Both the position numbers and the translations under genes were made by a program. The notes below the pieces were generated by a model. That model had not been told where the DNA came from. It did not search any database and worked only from the letters and a program-made list of their open reading frames with translations. This document shows positions 17,446 through 26,484 of a stretch of DNA of 64,000 nt, in pieces. Source of the DNA: Pirellulales bacterium (GTDB lineage: Bacteria > Planctomycetota > Planctomycetia > Pirellulales > Thermoguttaceae); contig JAFGRD010000044.1 in assembly GCA_016935315.1 (NCBI GenBank), positions 1-64,000 on the forward strand. The letters run 5' to 3'. Each line of letters starts with the position of its first letter. Positions within the stretch are counted from its first letter, which is position 1.

Positions 17446-19536
17446 TCACTCGTCCCGCCCGGCGGCCTCGGCCAGTTCCTTGGCCCGACCGACCATCTGC
17501 AGAAACTCGGCCCGGTAGCCGGACGCGTCGGCGCCCTTCGAGGCCGTGGCGATCTCCCGCACCGCCTCGTAGGTGGCCGTGCCCTTGTGCGGCGAGTCGC
17601 GCAGCAGCATGCCGAACGAGGCCACCGCCGCGGCGAACTGCAAATCGGGGCTTGCCTGGCCGAAGCGCGTGCCCTGGTCGACCAGCGGAAACTCCAACAG
17701 TCGGCTGGTGTCGGCCTCCGGTTGCTTGTAGCGGAGCTTCAGCGTCAACAGCTCGCCGCCCGTCGCCCCGTCGTCCTTCGGCGCCGCGGGCGTCTGGTAC
17801 TTCAGCGGATCGACGCCCGGCACCTCGACCTCCATCCCGGCCGGCACGACTTCGTACAGGGCCGTCACCGTGTGGCCGGCCCCGATCTCGCCCGCGTCCT
17901 TCTTGTCGTCGTTGAAGTCTTCGGCCGCCAGGATGCGGTTCTCGTAGCCGATCAGCCGATAAGCGGCGACCCGGGCAGGGTTGAACTCGATCTGGATCTT
18001 CACGTCTTTGGCGATCGTAACCAGCGTACCGCCCATCTGCTCGACCAGCACCTTGTGGGCCTCGGTGATACCGTCGATATAGGCGTAGTTGCCGTTGCCC
18101 TTGTTCGAGATGTTCTCCATCATCGCGTCATTGAGGTTGCCGCGGCCAAAGCCGAGCACCGAAAGGAACACGCCCTGCTTCGCCCGTTGCTCGACCATCC
18201 GGACCAGGTCTCCGGTGCTGGTGGTGCCGACGTTGAAATCGCCGTCGGTGCACAGCAGCACGCGGTTGACGCCGCCGGCGATGAAGTTCTCCTGGGCGAC
18301 GCGGTAGGCCAGCTCGATGCCCGCCCCGCCGGCCGTCGAACCGCCCGCCCGAAGGCTTTCCAGCGCCGCGCTGATCTCCTCGCGCTCCGAGCCGGGCGTG
18401 GAGGGCAGGGCCAGCCCCTCGGCGCTGGCGTAGACCACAATGGCCACCCGGTCGTTGGGACGCATCTGCTCGACCAGGAGCTTCATGCCCGCCTTCAACA
18501 GCGGGAGCTTGTCGGGCGAATTCATCGAGCCGGAGACGTCCAGCAGGAACACCAGGTTGCTCTCCGGCCGCTCCTCGTTGCCGACCTCCTTGCCCTTGAG
18601 CCCGACGCGGACCAGCCGGTGGCCTTCCGTCCACGGGCAGGCGGCCGCCTCGATGTGCGCGGCAAACGGCACATCGTCTTCCGGGCCGGCGTAGTCGTAT
18701 TTGAAGTAGTTGACCAGCTCCTCGATACGGACCGCGTCGGGCGGCGGCAGCCGCCCTTCGCCCAGCAGGAACCGCCGCACGTTGGCATACGAGGCCGTGT
18801 CCACGTCGATCGAGAACGTCGAGAGCGGATGGTCCTTGACCAGGCGGAAGGGGTTTTCGACCAGCCGGTCATATTGGTCGCCGCCCTTGCCCGGGCCTTG
18901 GCCGGAAGGCGAGGTGCCCCACAGTGCGCCGTCGTCAAAGCGCTGCCTCCGTTGGGCTTCTTCGAGGGAAATCGCTGGCTCGGATCCGGGCTCAATGGGA
19001 ACCGGCTCGTTGTCTAGCGGCCGCACCGAAAAGGGAATGTCCAGGTCTGCGGAGAGCACCCGCTTATGCTCCGTAGCTGATTGGTGCGGCAGGCCGGGCT
19101 GCACCTCGGCCGGCGGCCGTGCGCCGACTCCCGGCTCTGCTTGCGGGAGGGCGGCCGTACTCGACTCGTCGTCGGCGGAGGCCTCCGACGACGGTGCGGC
19201 GCGTGGAACCGTCGCTGCCTGCGGTTCCATCATGTACCCCGATGCATCGGGGCCGCGGGCGGCCTCTCGTGCGAACCGGCCCGCGGGAAGCAGCAATGCG
19301 ACGGTGACGCCCACCACCAAACAGGCCGCCAACGCGCCGACGATCCAACGGATGCCTCTGGACTTGCTCATAACTGGCTCCTTTCGCTGCGGTGAAACGG
19401 ATTTCTGCTTCTCGGCAGCGGCAAGGACCCGCTCGGACAGCTCGGGCGGCGTTTCCCCCCCGAGCACCTCGCGGAGCGCCTGGTCCATGAGCCGGTCCTC
19501 CAACTCGTCGCGTTTCGGGTCGGGTACGGGGCTCAT
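17446..19536 (-). CDS. VWA-domain membrane protein (YfbK/DUF3520 type), possible anti-sigma
   Basis: 696 residues. An acidic cytoplasmic N-terminus of about 55 residues is followed by one membrane helix (GIRWIVGALAACLVVGVTVA), a low-complexity linker, and then a von Willebrand-like region. The VWA domain has a MIDAS metal site DVSGSM near the centre, with later GGSTAGGAGI and CTDGDFNVG loops. A C-terminal DUF3520-like domain follows. The ATG sits inside the sigma-factor stop (ATGA), preceded by GAGAGGAGA. ECF sigma factors are usually paired with a membrane anti-sigma, so the N-terminal segment is a candidate sigma-binding part. That role is inferred; no zinc-finger anti-sigma motif is present. 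Confidence 0.85.
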   Translation of the reverse strand: MSPVPDPKRDELEDRLMDQALREVLGGETPPELSERVLAAAEKQKSVSPQRKEPVMSKSRGIRWIVGALAACLVVGVTVALLLPAGRFAREAARGPDASGYMMEPQAATVPRAAPSSEASADDESSTAALPQAEPGVGARPPAEVQPGLPHQSATEHKRVLSADLDIPFSVRPLDNEPVPIEPGSEPAISLEEAQRRQRFDDGALWGTSPSGQGPGKGGDQYDRLVENPFRLVKDHPLSTFSIDVDTASYANVRRFLLGEGRLPPPDAVRIEELVNYFKYDYAGPEDDVPFAAHIEAAACPWTEGHRLVRVGLKGKEVGNEERPESNLVFLLDVSGSMNSPDKLPLLKAGMKLLVEQMRPNDRVAIVVYASAEGLALPSTPGSEREEISAALESLRAGGSTAGGAGIELAYRVAQENFIAGGVNRVLLCTDGDFNVGTTSTGDLVRMVEQRAKQGVFLSVLGFGRGNLNDAMMENISNKGNGNYAYIDGITEAHKVLVEQMGGTLVTIAKDVKIQIEFNPARVAAYRLIGYENRILAAEDFNDDKKDAGEIGAGHTVTALYEVVPAGMEVEVPGVDPLKYQTPAAPKDDGATGGELLTLKLRYKQPEADTSRLLEFPLVDQGTRFGQASPDLQFAAAVASFGMLLRDSPHKGTATYEAVREIATASKGADASGYRAEFLQMVGRAKELAEAAGRDE

Positions 19537-20054
19537 CGTCCAAGTCTCCTCTCGACGCAATCCCGCAGGGCACTTCGGGCACGGCGCAGGAGCGTTTTCA
19601 CGCCCTCGACGGCCAACCGTAGCTCTGCGGCGATCTCGGCACGGCTGGCCCGGTCGCGATACTGAAGCTCCAACGCCTGGCGGGCCCGCGGACCGACGGC
19701 CTTCTGCAGGCAGTCGCCCAGCGCGGCCAGGTAGTCGCTCAGGCCGTCCTCGCCGGCCACCCGGGCCCAGACCGCCTCGGCCGCCTCCAGGTCGACCACC
19801 GGCGGGTGGTTGCTTTGTTGGCGTCGGGCCATCAGGAGCCGGTTTCGCGCCACCGTACGCAGGTAGGCGGCCGTCTCGGCCGGCGAGCGGACCTCGAATC
19901 CCTTGCGCAACACGGCCAGGAACGTCTCCTGCACCAGGTCGTCGGCTTCGGTGGGATCGCAACCGAGGAAGCGCAGATAGCGCCACACGCCCGCCTGGTG
20001 CGCCCGCACCAGCGCGGCCATCTCGGCCTGCCGATCTGCCGTTGCCGCTGTCAT
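19533..20054 (-). CDS. ECF-type RNA polymerase sigma factor
   Basis: 173 residues with sigma region 2 (YLRFLGCDPTEADDLVQETF, -10 recognition and core binding) and region 4 (LELQYRDRASRAEIAAEL, then VKTLLRRARSALR, -35 recognition). There is no region 1 or 3, as in extracytoplasmic-function factors. It overlaps the VWA gene by four bases, so the two are made together. I prefer ATG 20054 because AAGGG precedes it; ATG 20069 and 20075 are in frame too. The upstream region holds a 19-base tandem repeat shared with the divergent pyruvate kinase gene. Confidence 0.88.
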   Translation of the reverse strand: MTAATADRQAEMAALVRAHQAGVWRYLRFLGCDPTEADDLVQETFLAVLRKGFEVRSPAETAAYLRTVARNRLLMARRQQSNHPPVVDLEAAEAVWARVAGEDGLSDYLAALGDCLQKAVGPRARQALELQYRDRASRAEIAAELRLAVEGVKTLLRRARSALRDCVERRLGR

Positions 20055-20087
20055 GCCCTTAGAGTGCATCGCCATGTCCGAAAGGGG

Positions 20088-20130
20088 TCACAAAACTGGG
20101 CAAGTCTCACAAAACCGGGCAAGTCTCGCG
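20088..20130. repeat. 19-bp tandem repeat between divergent genes
   Basis: TCACAAAACTGGGCAAGTC (20088-20106) is followed at once by a copy with C for T (20107-20125), then by a degraded third unit starting TCGCGAAACCGGG (20126). It lies upstream of both the sigma-factor start and the pyruvate kinase promoter region. Regular 19-base phasing would put protein sites on nearly the same helix face. Confidence 0.6.
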
Positions 20131-20211
20131 AAACCGGGGCCCGGGACACCGAGCTCGTTCCGTTATATACACCCGAGAAGCGTTTCGACAGCCCCATTTC
20201 CGGCTCGGTGG

Positions 20212-20240
20212 TTGACAGCACCCGGCCAGTGCTGGACGAT
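20212..20240 (+). promoter_or_regulatory. Candidate promoter of pyruvate kinase
   Basis: A perfect TTGACA -35 element (20212-20217), 17-base spacer and weak GACGAT -10 (20235-20240), 68 bases before the ATG. Confidence 0.35.
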
Positions 20241-20307
20241 TGGCGGCACAAGGGACTGCCACGAGGAAGCCGCCTTGGGAAACAACAGCCGACAAGAGGA
20301 CCGTAGT

Positions 20308-21774
20308 ATGCCCGTCTCTCAACCGTTACTGACCCCGCGGCCTTCGCAGACCAAAATCGTGGCCACCGTCGGTCCGGCCAGCGGCGACCCGAGCCAACTG
20401 GCCGAGCTGCTGCACGCCGGCGTGGACGTGTTTCGGGTGAACATGGCCCATGGCGACCGTGGCGAGCATCAGGCCCGGCTGGCCTCGATTCGCCAGGTGT
20501 CCGCCGACGTGGGGCGTCCCGTGGCCGTGCTGGCCGACCTGGCGGGGCCGAAGATTCGGCTGGGCGAGCTGCCCGACGGGCAGTTGATGTGCGACGCAGA
20601 CGACCGCGTTCGCTTCGTCGCCGACGCGGCTCTGGCGGCGGGAGAGCAGCCCGCGCCGGGCGTCTTGACGACCACCTACGAGCCGCTGGTCGCCGAGTTG
20701 GCCGTAAGCGATCGGGTGATGCTGGCCGACGGCACGGTCAGCCTGGTGGTCGAAGAACTCGGCGAGGGCTACGCCCAGTGTCGCGTGGTCCAGCCCGGCC
20801 TGATCCGCAGCCGGCAGGGCGTGAACCTGCCGGGCGTGAAGCTCAGAGTCCCCGCCTTGGGGCCGGCCGATCTGGACAATGCCGTTTGGGCGGCTCAAAA
20901 CGGCGTCGATTTCGTGGGGTTGAGCTTCGTGCGCTCGGCCGACGAGGTCCGCCAATTGAAGACGCTGTTGCAGTCGCACAACTCGGACGCCCGCGTGATT
21001 GCCAAGATCGAGAAGCCCGAGGCGTTGGATCGGCTGAACGAAATCATCGAGGCTGCCGACGGCCTGATGGTGGCCCGGGGCGACTTGGGGGTGGAAATCG
21101 ATATCGCCCGGGTCGCCATGGTCCAGAAAGAGATCGTCGCGGCGTGCAACCGCTTCCGCAAACCGGTGATCATTGCCACCCAGATGCTCGACAGCATGCA
21201 GCACTCGCGGCTTCCCACGCGGGCCGAGGTGACCGACGTGGCCAACGCGATCCTCGACGGGGCCGACGCCTGCATGCTTTCCGGCGAGACGGCGGTCGGC
21301 CAGTATCCGCGGCAGGCGGTCGAGATGATGCACCGCATCGCCTTGGCCACCGAGTCGCTCTGTGGCGGGCAAAAGGCGATTCCCCTGCCCGATCTGACCA
21401 TCGAGGGCATCAACCAGATTACCGAGGCCACCGTGTACGCCGCCGGCCAGATGGCCGAAGAGCTTGGCGCCCGGCTGGTCGTGGTCGCCAGCGCCAGCGG
21501 GGCCACGGCGCTGTCGATGGCGAAGAACCGCCACCTGGTTCCCACGCTCGGCGTGAGCGATTCGGCCGCGACGCTGCAGCGGATGTGTCTCTACTGGGGA
21601 GTGATTCCGCTGCCCGGCGCGCCGACCGGCGATCCCCGGGCCCTGTTGCGGTATGTGACCGATTGGGGGCGTGCGGCCGGTCTGCTCGCATCGGCCGATC
21701 GCATCGTGCTGGTGGCGGGAACCGGACTGGCCGTCACGGCGCACAACATGGTGGTGGTCCACGAGTTGGAGTAG
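20308..21774 (+). CDS. pyk: Pyruvate kinase
   Basis: 488 residues, near the usual bacterial length. It transfers phosphate from phosphoenolpyruvate to ADP, the last step of glycolysis. The N-terminal barrel starts with TKIVATVGPAS; substrate Arg/Asn lie in VFRVNMAHG. The catalytic Lys and metal-binding Glu are in IAKIEKPEALD, and LMVARGDLGVEI is the second metal/phosphate region. CMLSGETAVGQYP is the family motif. The C-terminal domain (about 360-488) is present, so allosteric control is possible. AAGAGGA precedes the ATG. Confidence 0.96.
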   Translation: MPVSQPLLTPRPSQTKIVATVGPASGDPSQLAELLHAGVDVFRVNMAHGDRGEHQARLASIRQVSADVGRPVAVLADLAGPKIRLGELPDGQLMCDADDRVRFVADAALAAGEQPAPGVLTTTYEPLVAELAVSDRVMLADGTVSLVVEELGEGYAQCRVVQPGLIRSRQGVNLPGVKLRVPALGPADLDNAVWAAQNGVDFVGLSFVRSADEVRQLKTLLQSHNSDARVIAKIEKPEALDRLNEIIEAADGLMVARGDLGVEIDIARVAMVQKEIVAACNRFRKPVIIATQMLDSMQHSRLPTRAEVTDVANAILDGADACMLSGETAVGQYPRQAVEMMHRIALATESLCGGQKAIPLPDLTIEGINQITEATVYAAGQMAEELGARLVVVASASGATALSMAKNRHLVPTLGVSDSAATLQRMCLYWGVIPLPGAPTGDPRALLRYVTDWGRAAGLLASADRIVLVAGTGLAVTAHNMVVVHELE

Positions 21775-21798
21775 CCGGCGATCGATCGCTGCGATCGC

Positions 21799-21827
21799 TT
21801 GCACCTGCGGGGCACATCCTTTACCAT
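21799..21827 (+). promoter_or_regulatory. Candidate promoter of the selenoprotein gene
   Basis: TTGCAC (21799-21804), 17 bases, TACCAT (21822-21827), 79 bases before the ATG. Both hexamers differ from consensus at two positions. Confidence 0.35.
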
Positions 21828-21906
21828 AATGGGTTTGGGGTTGCGTTGCCCAGTTGGGTCGGTGTTTCCCGGGCAAGTGTTTCTTTGACCGGAAAGGCGG
21901 TGGAGC

Positions 21907-23082
21907 ATGAGAGCACGTTGGACCCTTCCGTTGAGCGTGGGGCTGGCGTGGATCGGCTTGCTGGCGGCCGATCTTCAGGCGGCGCTGTTGACCATCGAGC
22001 AGGCGGTTGACTTCTCACAGCGTACCGGTCGGCCGATCTTCGCCGTGGCCGGCAGCGCCACGTGAGGCCCCTGCCAAGCGCTGATCGACCGGTTGAACAC
22101 CGACCGCTCGATCCGGCCGCTGGTGGCACAGTTTGTGCCATTGAAGGTGGAGACCAAGGGGGACCAGTGGGCTCGATGGGCCAGCAAGTATCCGCCGCAG
22201 GGAAACGGCATCCCGATCCTCTACATCATTCGGGCCGACGGCCAGCAAATGTACGGCCAGTCGGGGCCCGTGCCCGACGGGGAGCTGTCGCCGTTCCTGC
22301 TACGCCATCTCAGCCAGGCCGGCCGCGTGCTCACCGATCAGGAATCGGCGGCGCTTGGCGAGGCGGTCGAGGCGGCCCAAAAGGCGATGGAACAGGGCGA
22401 TGCGTTCGCCGCGGTCCGGTCGGTCAACACCGTGAAGAAGATCGGACCGTTGGGTAACCTTGGCAGCTTCGCCAAAGCGGCGGTCGAGGCCGATCAACTC
22501 GTCCAAGAGTTGACCGAGCAAGGCAAGACCCGAATCGAACAGGCCCGGCAGAAGCTCGCCGGTGACGACCAATTCCAGGGCGTGCTGCAGTTGGTCGAGG
22601 CGAAACGCGTCTACGCGAGCCTGCCCGAGTTGACCCGAGACCTCACCACGGCAATCCGCGACCTCAGCAAAGACGCAACGCTGCGCGAGTTGCTCCTGCC
22701 GGCCGAGGCGCTGGACCGTGCCGAGGCCTGTTTTGCGCTGCCGGCGGGCAAGAAGCGCGGGATCGCCTCGCTGCAGCAGGTTGCCGCGCGCTACGCCGAC
22801 ACGCCGGCCGCGAAGCTTGCCCGACAGCGGCTTGAAGAGTTGTCGGCCGAGGCTGCTGACGAATCGTCGAAAACATCGGCGGCCTCGAGCGGCGCAGGGG
22901 GCTCCAGCGGCGAGGCTCCGGCTCCGGACGCGAAACGAGCCGCCTCCTATTTGCGCATGGCCCGGGCGATGGAAGCAAAGGGCTCGTCGCGGGCCGCCGA
23001 GTATGCCCAAAAGGCGATTGAAACGGCACCCGACTCCGAAGAAGCCCGCGAAGCGCGAAAGCTGCTCGAGCGGCTTCGATGA
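21907..23082 (+). CDS. Thioredoxin-fold selenoprotein, TGA read as selenocysteine (U53)
   Basis: Read from ATG 21907, the frame has a signal peptide (MRARWTLPLSVGLAWIG, cleavage near LQAA) and then a thioredoxin start (RTGRPIFAVAGSAT). It meets TGA at 22063-22065 and continues in the same frame as GPCQALIDRL. The TGA therefore occupies the first position of CxxC (U53-G-P-C56), where thioredoxins have their attacking Cys. The downstream part has the cis-Pro loop GNGIPILYII (P103) and then about 270 residues of helical, TPR-like sequence ending in LERLR. Full length is 391 residues. A hairpin 17-48 bases after the TGA could be the insertion signal. It should be an exported thiol/selenol redox protein. 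The alternative is a nonsense mutation or sequencing error. Confidence 0.8.
22083..22113 (+). promoter_or_regulatory. Candidate bacterial SECIS hairpin
   Basis: GATCGA (22083-22088) pairs with TCGATC (22108-22113), and inside it CGGT (22090-22093) pairs with ACCG (22099-22102) around the loop TGAAC. The loop starts 28 bases after the TGA and has G as its second base. Known bacterial SECIS elements have the apical loop about 16-37 bases after UGA and a G in the first two loop positions. It fits, but stems are short. Confidence 0.5.
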
Positions 23083-23178
23083 ACACGCGACCGCCGGCGC
23101 GGACGTCCTGGAAAGAAGGTCTTCCGCGGCCGTCGGCGAGTGACCGGCCCGTTGGTCGCCGGCGCACGGCGAGTCTGA

Positions 23179-23184
23179 TATAAT
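23179..23184 (+). promoter_or_regulatory. Consensus -10 element upstream of PQQ-propeller gene
   Basis: A perfect TATAAT lies 65 bases before the ATG at 23249. No good -35 hexamer is at the right distance, so strength or dependence on an activator is unclear. Confidence 0.4.
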
Positions 23185-23248
23185 ACGTTTTGCTTGCCTG
23201 CGCCACCTGAGACAACCTCCTGCCAATCGACCCTCACTGGAGCCCCCC

Positions 23249-24493
23249 ATGCCCCGTTTTGCATCGACGCTTGTGGCCGTGCTTTGCCTGTTTGCCTTGC
23301 CGGCGGTGGGGGACGAGAATTGGCCGCAATTCCGCGGGCCCGGCGGCGACGGCCTCAGCGACTCGATGGGGCTGCCGATTGTCTGGAGCGAAACGGAAAA
23401 CGTCGTCTGGAAAACGCCGATCCACGGCCGTGGCCACTCCTCGCCGGTGATCTGGGGCCGGCAGATCTGGATGACCACGGCCACCGAAGACGGCCGGCAG
23501 ATGTTCGCCGTTTGCGTGGACCGCGACACGGGCGAGGTCCTGTACGACCTGAGGCTGTTTGAAAACCAGGAACTGCAAATCACCCATGCCGTGAACAGCT
23601 TCGCCTCGCCCACGCCGGTGGTCGAGCCGGATCGGGTGTACGTCCATTTCGGCGCGTACGGCACGGCCTGTCTCGACACGCGTTCCGGCCGTACGATCTG
23701 GAGCCGGCGCGATCTGCCCTGCAATCATTTCCGCGGGCCCGGCTCGTCACCGTTTCTGTTCGACGATCTGGTGATCCTGCACTACGACGGGTTCGACGTG
23801 CAATATGTCGCGGCGTTGGACAAGACCTCCGGCGAGACCGTTTGGAAGACCGATCGCTCGACCGATTTCGGCGACTGCGACGGCGACTTACGCAAGGCCT
23901 TCTGCACGCCGATTGTCATCGAGGCCGCCGGCCGCCAACAATTGATCAGCCCCGGCGCCCAGGCCGCCATGGCGTATGACCCGCGTACGGGGGACGAGTT
24001 GTGGAAGGTCCGCTGGCCGGAACACTCCAGCGCTTCGCGACCGCTGTTCGGCCACGGGCTGGTTTTCTTGAACACCGGCTTCGCGAAGGCCCAGCTTTGG
24101 GCGGTGCGGCCCGACGGCCGGGGCGACGTGACCGGCACCCACGTGGTCTGGAAGCTCGCCAAGAGCGTGCCTAGCAAGCCGTCGCCGGTGATGGTTGGTG
24201 AGCTGATCTTCATGGTCGACGATGGCGGCGTGGCCTCGTGCGTGGCGGCCAAGACGGGCCGCATCGTCTGGCAGAAGCGGCTCGGCGGCGACTATTCGGC
24301 CTCGCCCGTCTGCGCCGAGGGCCGAGTCTACTTCTGCAGCCAACAGGCCGCCACAACGGTCATCGAGGCCGGTCGGCAACCGGAGATTCTGGCGGTCAAT
24401 CGGCTCGACGACGGCTTCATGGCTTCGCCCGCGGTAGCCGGGAATGCCCTATTCCTGCGAACCAGCACCCATCTCTATCGAATTCAACGGTAG
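23249..24493 (+). CDS. PQQ-binding-like beta-propeller protein, exported
   Basis: 414 residues. A signal peptide (TLVAVLCLFALPAVG) is followed by NWPQFRGPGGDG, the N-terminal motif of a large planctomycete group of PQQ-like propellers. Repeats of the YVAALDKTSGETVWK and MAYDPRTGDELWKV type recur through the chain, giving the blades of a seven- or eight-bladed propeller like BamB. There are no PQQ dehydrogenase catalytic residues, so it is probably a scaffold or binding protein in the periplasm. It follows the selenoprotein by 166 bases and has its own -10 element. Confidence 0.88.
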   Translation: MPRFASTLVAVLCLFALPAVGDENWPQFRGPGGDGLSDSMGLPIVWSETENVVWKTPIHGRGHSSPVIWGRQIWMTTATEDGRQMFAVCVDRDTGEVLYDLRLFENQELQITHAVNSFASPTPVVEPDRVYVHFGAYGTACLDTRSGRTIWSRRDLPCNHFRGPGSSPFLFDDLVILHYDGFDVQYVAALDKTSGETVWKTDRSTDFGDCDGDLRKAFCTPIVIEAAGRQQLISPGAQAAMAYDPRTGDELWKVRWPEHSSASRPLFGHGLVFLNTGFAKAQLWAVRPDGRGDVTGTHVVWKLAKSVPSKPSPVMVGELIFMVDDGGVASCVAAKTGRIVWQKRLGGDYSASPVCAEGRVYFCSQQAATTVIEAGRQPEILAVNRLDDGFMASPAVAGNALFLRTSTHLYRIQR

Positions 24494-24515
24494 CAGGGGA
24501 GTCGTCGGGTTGGCG

Positions 24516-24544
24516 TTGGCGCATTTCGGATTGTAGCGTACAGT
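24516..24544 (+). promoter_or_regulatory. Candidate promoter of the keto-acid decarboxylase gene
   Basis: TTGGCG (24516-24521), 17-base spacer, TACAGT (24539-24544), 55 bases before ATG 24599. A second TTGGCG abuts it upstream (24510-24515). Confidence 0.35.
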
Positions 24545-24598
24545 AACAATGGCGTGTTGCTCCTTGTGCTGCCGTCCACAAACAAGGTCGAGAAACCG

Positions 24599-26305
24599 AT
24601 GGCCGCGACCCAAGCGGATCGTACTGTTCAGGCGTCCAAGACCCCGCCCAGTCCCCGGGCCGTCGTTTCGGGCAAGTCGATCGGCGACTACCTGATCATG
24701 CGGCTGCAGGACCACGGCGTGCGCGACGTGTTCGGCGTTCCGGGCGACTACGTGTTGGCGTTCTACACGCAGTTGGAGAAGAGCCCGCTGAACGTCGTCG
24801 GTTGCACCCGCGAGGACTGCGCCGGGTTCGCCACCGACGCCTACGCCCGAATCAACGGCATCGGCGCAGTCTGTGTGACCTACTGTGTCGGCGGACTGAG
24901 CCTGTGCAACTCGATCGCCGGGGCCTATGCCGAGAAGTCGCCGGTGGTGGTGATCAGCGGCTCGCCGGGGCTTTGCGAGCGATTCAACAACCCGTTGCTG
25001 CACCACAAGGTCCGGAATTTTCGTACGCAGTTCGAGGTCTTCAGCCGTCTGTGTGCGGCCAACGCCGAGTTGAACGATCCCACCACCGCGTTTCGCGAGA
25101 TCGATCGCGTGCTGGACACGGTGATTCGCGTGCGTCGGCCGGGCTACCTCGAGCTGCCCCGCGATATGGTCGCCGTGGTTCCCGAGGGCGTCTACACGCC
25201 GGCCAGCGCGCAGCCGACCAGCGCGCCGGAGCCGCTGGCCGAGGCCGTGGCGGAAGCGTCCCGGCGGATCGCGCAGAGCCGGCGGCCGGTGATCATCGCC
25301 GGCGTCGAGATCCACCGCTTCGGATTGCAGGACCGGTTGCTCGCGCTGGCCGAAGGGGCCGGAATTCCCATCACCACGACCATGTTGGGCAAGAGCGTGG
25401 TCGGCGAGACGCATCCCCTGTTCGCCGGCATCTACGAAGGCGCGATCGGGCACGAAGAAGTCACGCGGCTGGTCGAGCAAAGCGACTGCGTGATCCTGCT
25501 GGGGGCCTTCATGACGGACATCAACCTGGGCATTTACACGACCAGCCTCGATCCGACGAAGTGTGTTTACGCCACCAGCGAGACGCTCCGCATCAGCCAT
25601 CACCACTTCCACGGCGTGCTGCTGGCGGATTTCATCGAGGGTTTGCTGGGCACCGAGCTGAAGGCTCCGCCGCAGCCCTTGCCGTCGCGACCGGACCCGC
25701 AGGCCGGCGCGCCGCCACTTCACCCGGACGAGCCGATCACCATCCGTCGGCTGGTGGGCCGTTTGAACGAATCGCTGGACGATTCGATGGTCGTGATCGC
25801 CGACATCGGCGACGCGCTGTTTGCCTCGACCGAGTTGGTGATCCGTCGCCAGACCGAGTTCATCAGCCCGGCCTACTATACGTCGATGGGGTTTGCCGTG
25901 CCCGCTGCCCTGGGGACCCAGGTTGCCCGGCCCGAACTGCGGCCGATCGTGCTGGTGGGCGACGGCGCGTTTCAGATGACCGGCATGGAGCTGTCGACCC
26001 TCGTTCGCCGCAACCTCCGGGCGATCGTCATCGTGTTGAACAACCAGGGATACGGCACGGAACGGATGCTGCACGCGGGACAGTACGAATTCAATCGCAT
26101 CCAGCCGTGGCAGTACCACAGGCTGCCCGAGGTCCTTGGCGGGGGGACCGGCTACGAAGTCGCAACCGTGGGGGAGTTCGATCGGGCGTTGCATGCCGCA
26201 TTGGAGGATACCGACGGACTGAGTGTGTTGAACGTCCATTTGCCGGTGGACGACTGTAGCGAAGCCCTCCAGCGGCTTGCCCGGCGACTGGGGCCGCGGG
26301 TCTGA
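24599..26305 (+). CDS. ThDP-dependent alpha-keto acid decarboxylase (PDC/IPDC family)
   Basis: 568 residues in three ThDP domains. The N-terminal Pyr domain has [12 protein letters not shown] and the cofactor-activating Glu in [24 protein letters not shown] carries the His pair typical of pyruvate and indolepyruvate decarboxylases, which acetolactate synthases lack. A middle domain follows (VIIAGVEI). The C-terminal PP domain has the ThDP/Mg motif starting [10 protein letters not shown] and ending [11 protein letters not shown]. It should non-oxidatively decarboxylate a 2-keto acid to an aldehyde. Which acid (pyruvate, indolepyruvate, branched-chain) is not clear, and no dehydrogenase partner is adjacent. 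GTG 24554 is an in-frame alternative start; 24599 fits the family length better. Confidence 0.9.
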   Translation: MAATQADRTVQASKTPPSPRAVVSGKSIGDYLIMRLQDHGVRDVFGVPGDYVLAFYTQLEKSPLNVVGCTREDCAGFATDAYARINGIGAVCVTYCVGGLSLCNSIAGAYAEKSPVVVISGSPGLCERFNNPLLHHKVRNFRTQFEVFSRLCAANAELNDPTTAFREIDRVLDTVIRVRRPGYLELPRDMVAVVPEGVYTPASAQPTSAPEPLAEAVAEASRRIAQSRRPVIIAGVEIHRFGLQDRLLALAEGAGIPITTTMLGKSVVGETHPLFAGIYEGAIGHEEVTRLVEQSDCVILLGAFMTDINLGIYTTSLDPTKCVYATSETLRISHHHFHGVLLADFIEGLLGTELKAPPQPLPSRPDPQAGAPPLHPDEPITIRRLVGRLNESLDDSMVVIADIGDALFASTELVIRRQTEFISPAYYTSMGFAVPAALGTQVARPELRPIVLVGDGAFQMTGMELSTLVRRNLRAIVIVLNNQGYGTERMLHAGQYEFNRIQPWQYHRLPEVLGGGTGYEVATVGEFDRALHAALEDTDGLSVLNVHLPVDDCSEALQRLARRLGPRV

Positions 26306-26386
26306 GAACGTGCTTTGCAGTGCGAGTATTGCCAGAGAGAGTAACCGTCAGCCAAGCGGCGGCCGGGGCGACTTGTAGTTGAATCC

Positions 26387-26420
26387 GGAACAATTCAGCA
26401 AGAATACAGATTCTTGTTCC
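26387..26420. promoter_or_regulatory. Inverted repeat in the leader of the GDP-mannose gene
   Basis: GGAACAA (26387-26393) pairs with TTGTTCC (26414-26420), and AGAAT (26401-26405) pairs with ATTCT (26410-26414) inside it, with a bulge of about seven bases on the left arm. It ends directly before AACAGGAGGT. It could be an operator or a leader RNA hairpin. Confidence 0.4.
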
Positions 26421-26439
26421 AACAGGAGGTCCCAAGTCT

Positions 26440-26455
26440 GAAGTCTTGCGACTTC
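26440..26455 (+). promoter_or_regulatory. Second leader hairpin before the GDP-mannose gene
   Basis: GAAGTC-TTGC-GACTTC is a perfect six-base stem with a four-base loop. It starts 10 bases after an AGGAGGT and ends 29 bases before the ATG at 26485. Confidence 0.4.
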
Positions 26456-26484
26456 GGCCACCACTCGGCTCGGAGGGACGCGTC

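Noticed and set aside
20088-20130. CRISPR array
   Set aside because: Units are directly adjacent, 19 bases long, with no spacers and no cas genes.
22063-22065. Reading the TGA as a simple nonsense mutation (pseudogene)
   Set aside because: Possible, but the codon replaces exactly the catalytic Cys, the frame is open for 339 codons after it, and a suitable hairpin follows. Selenocysteine explains all three.
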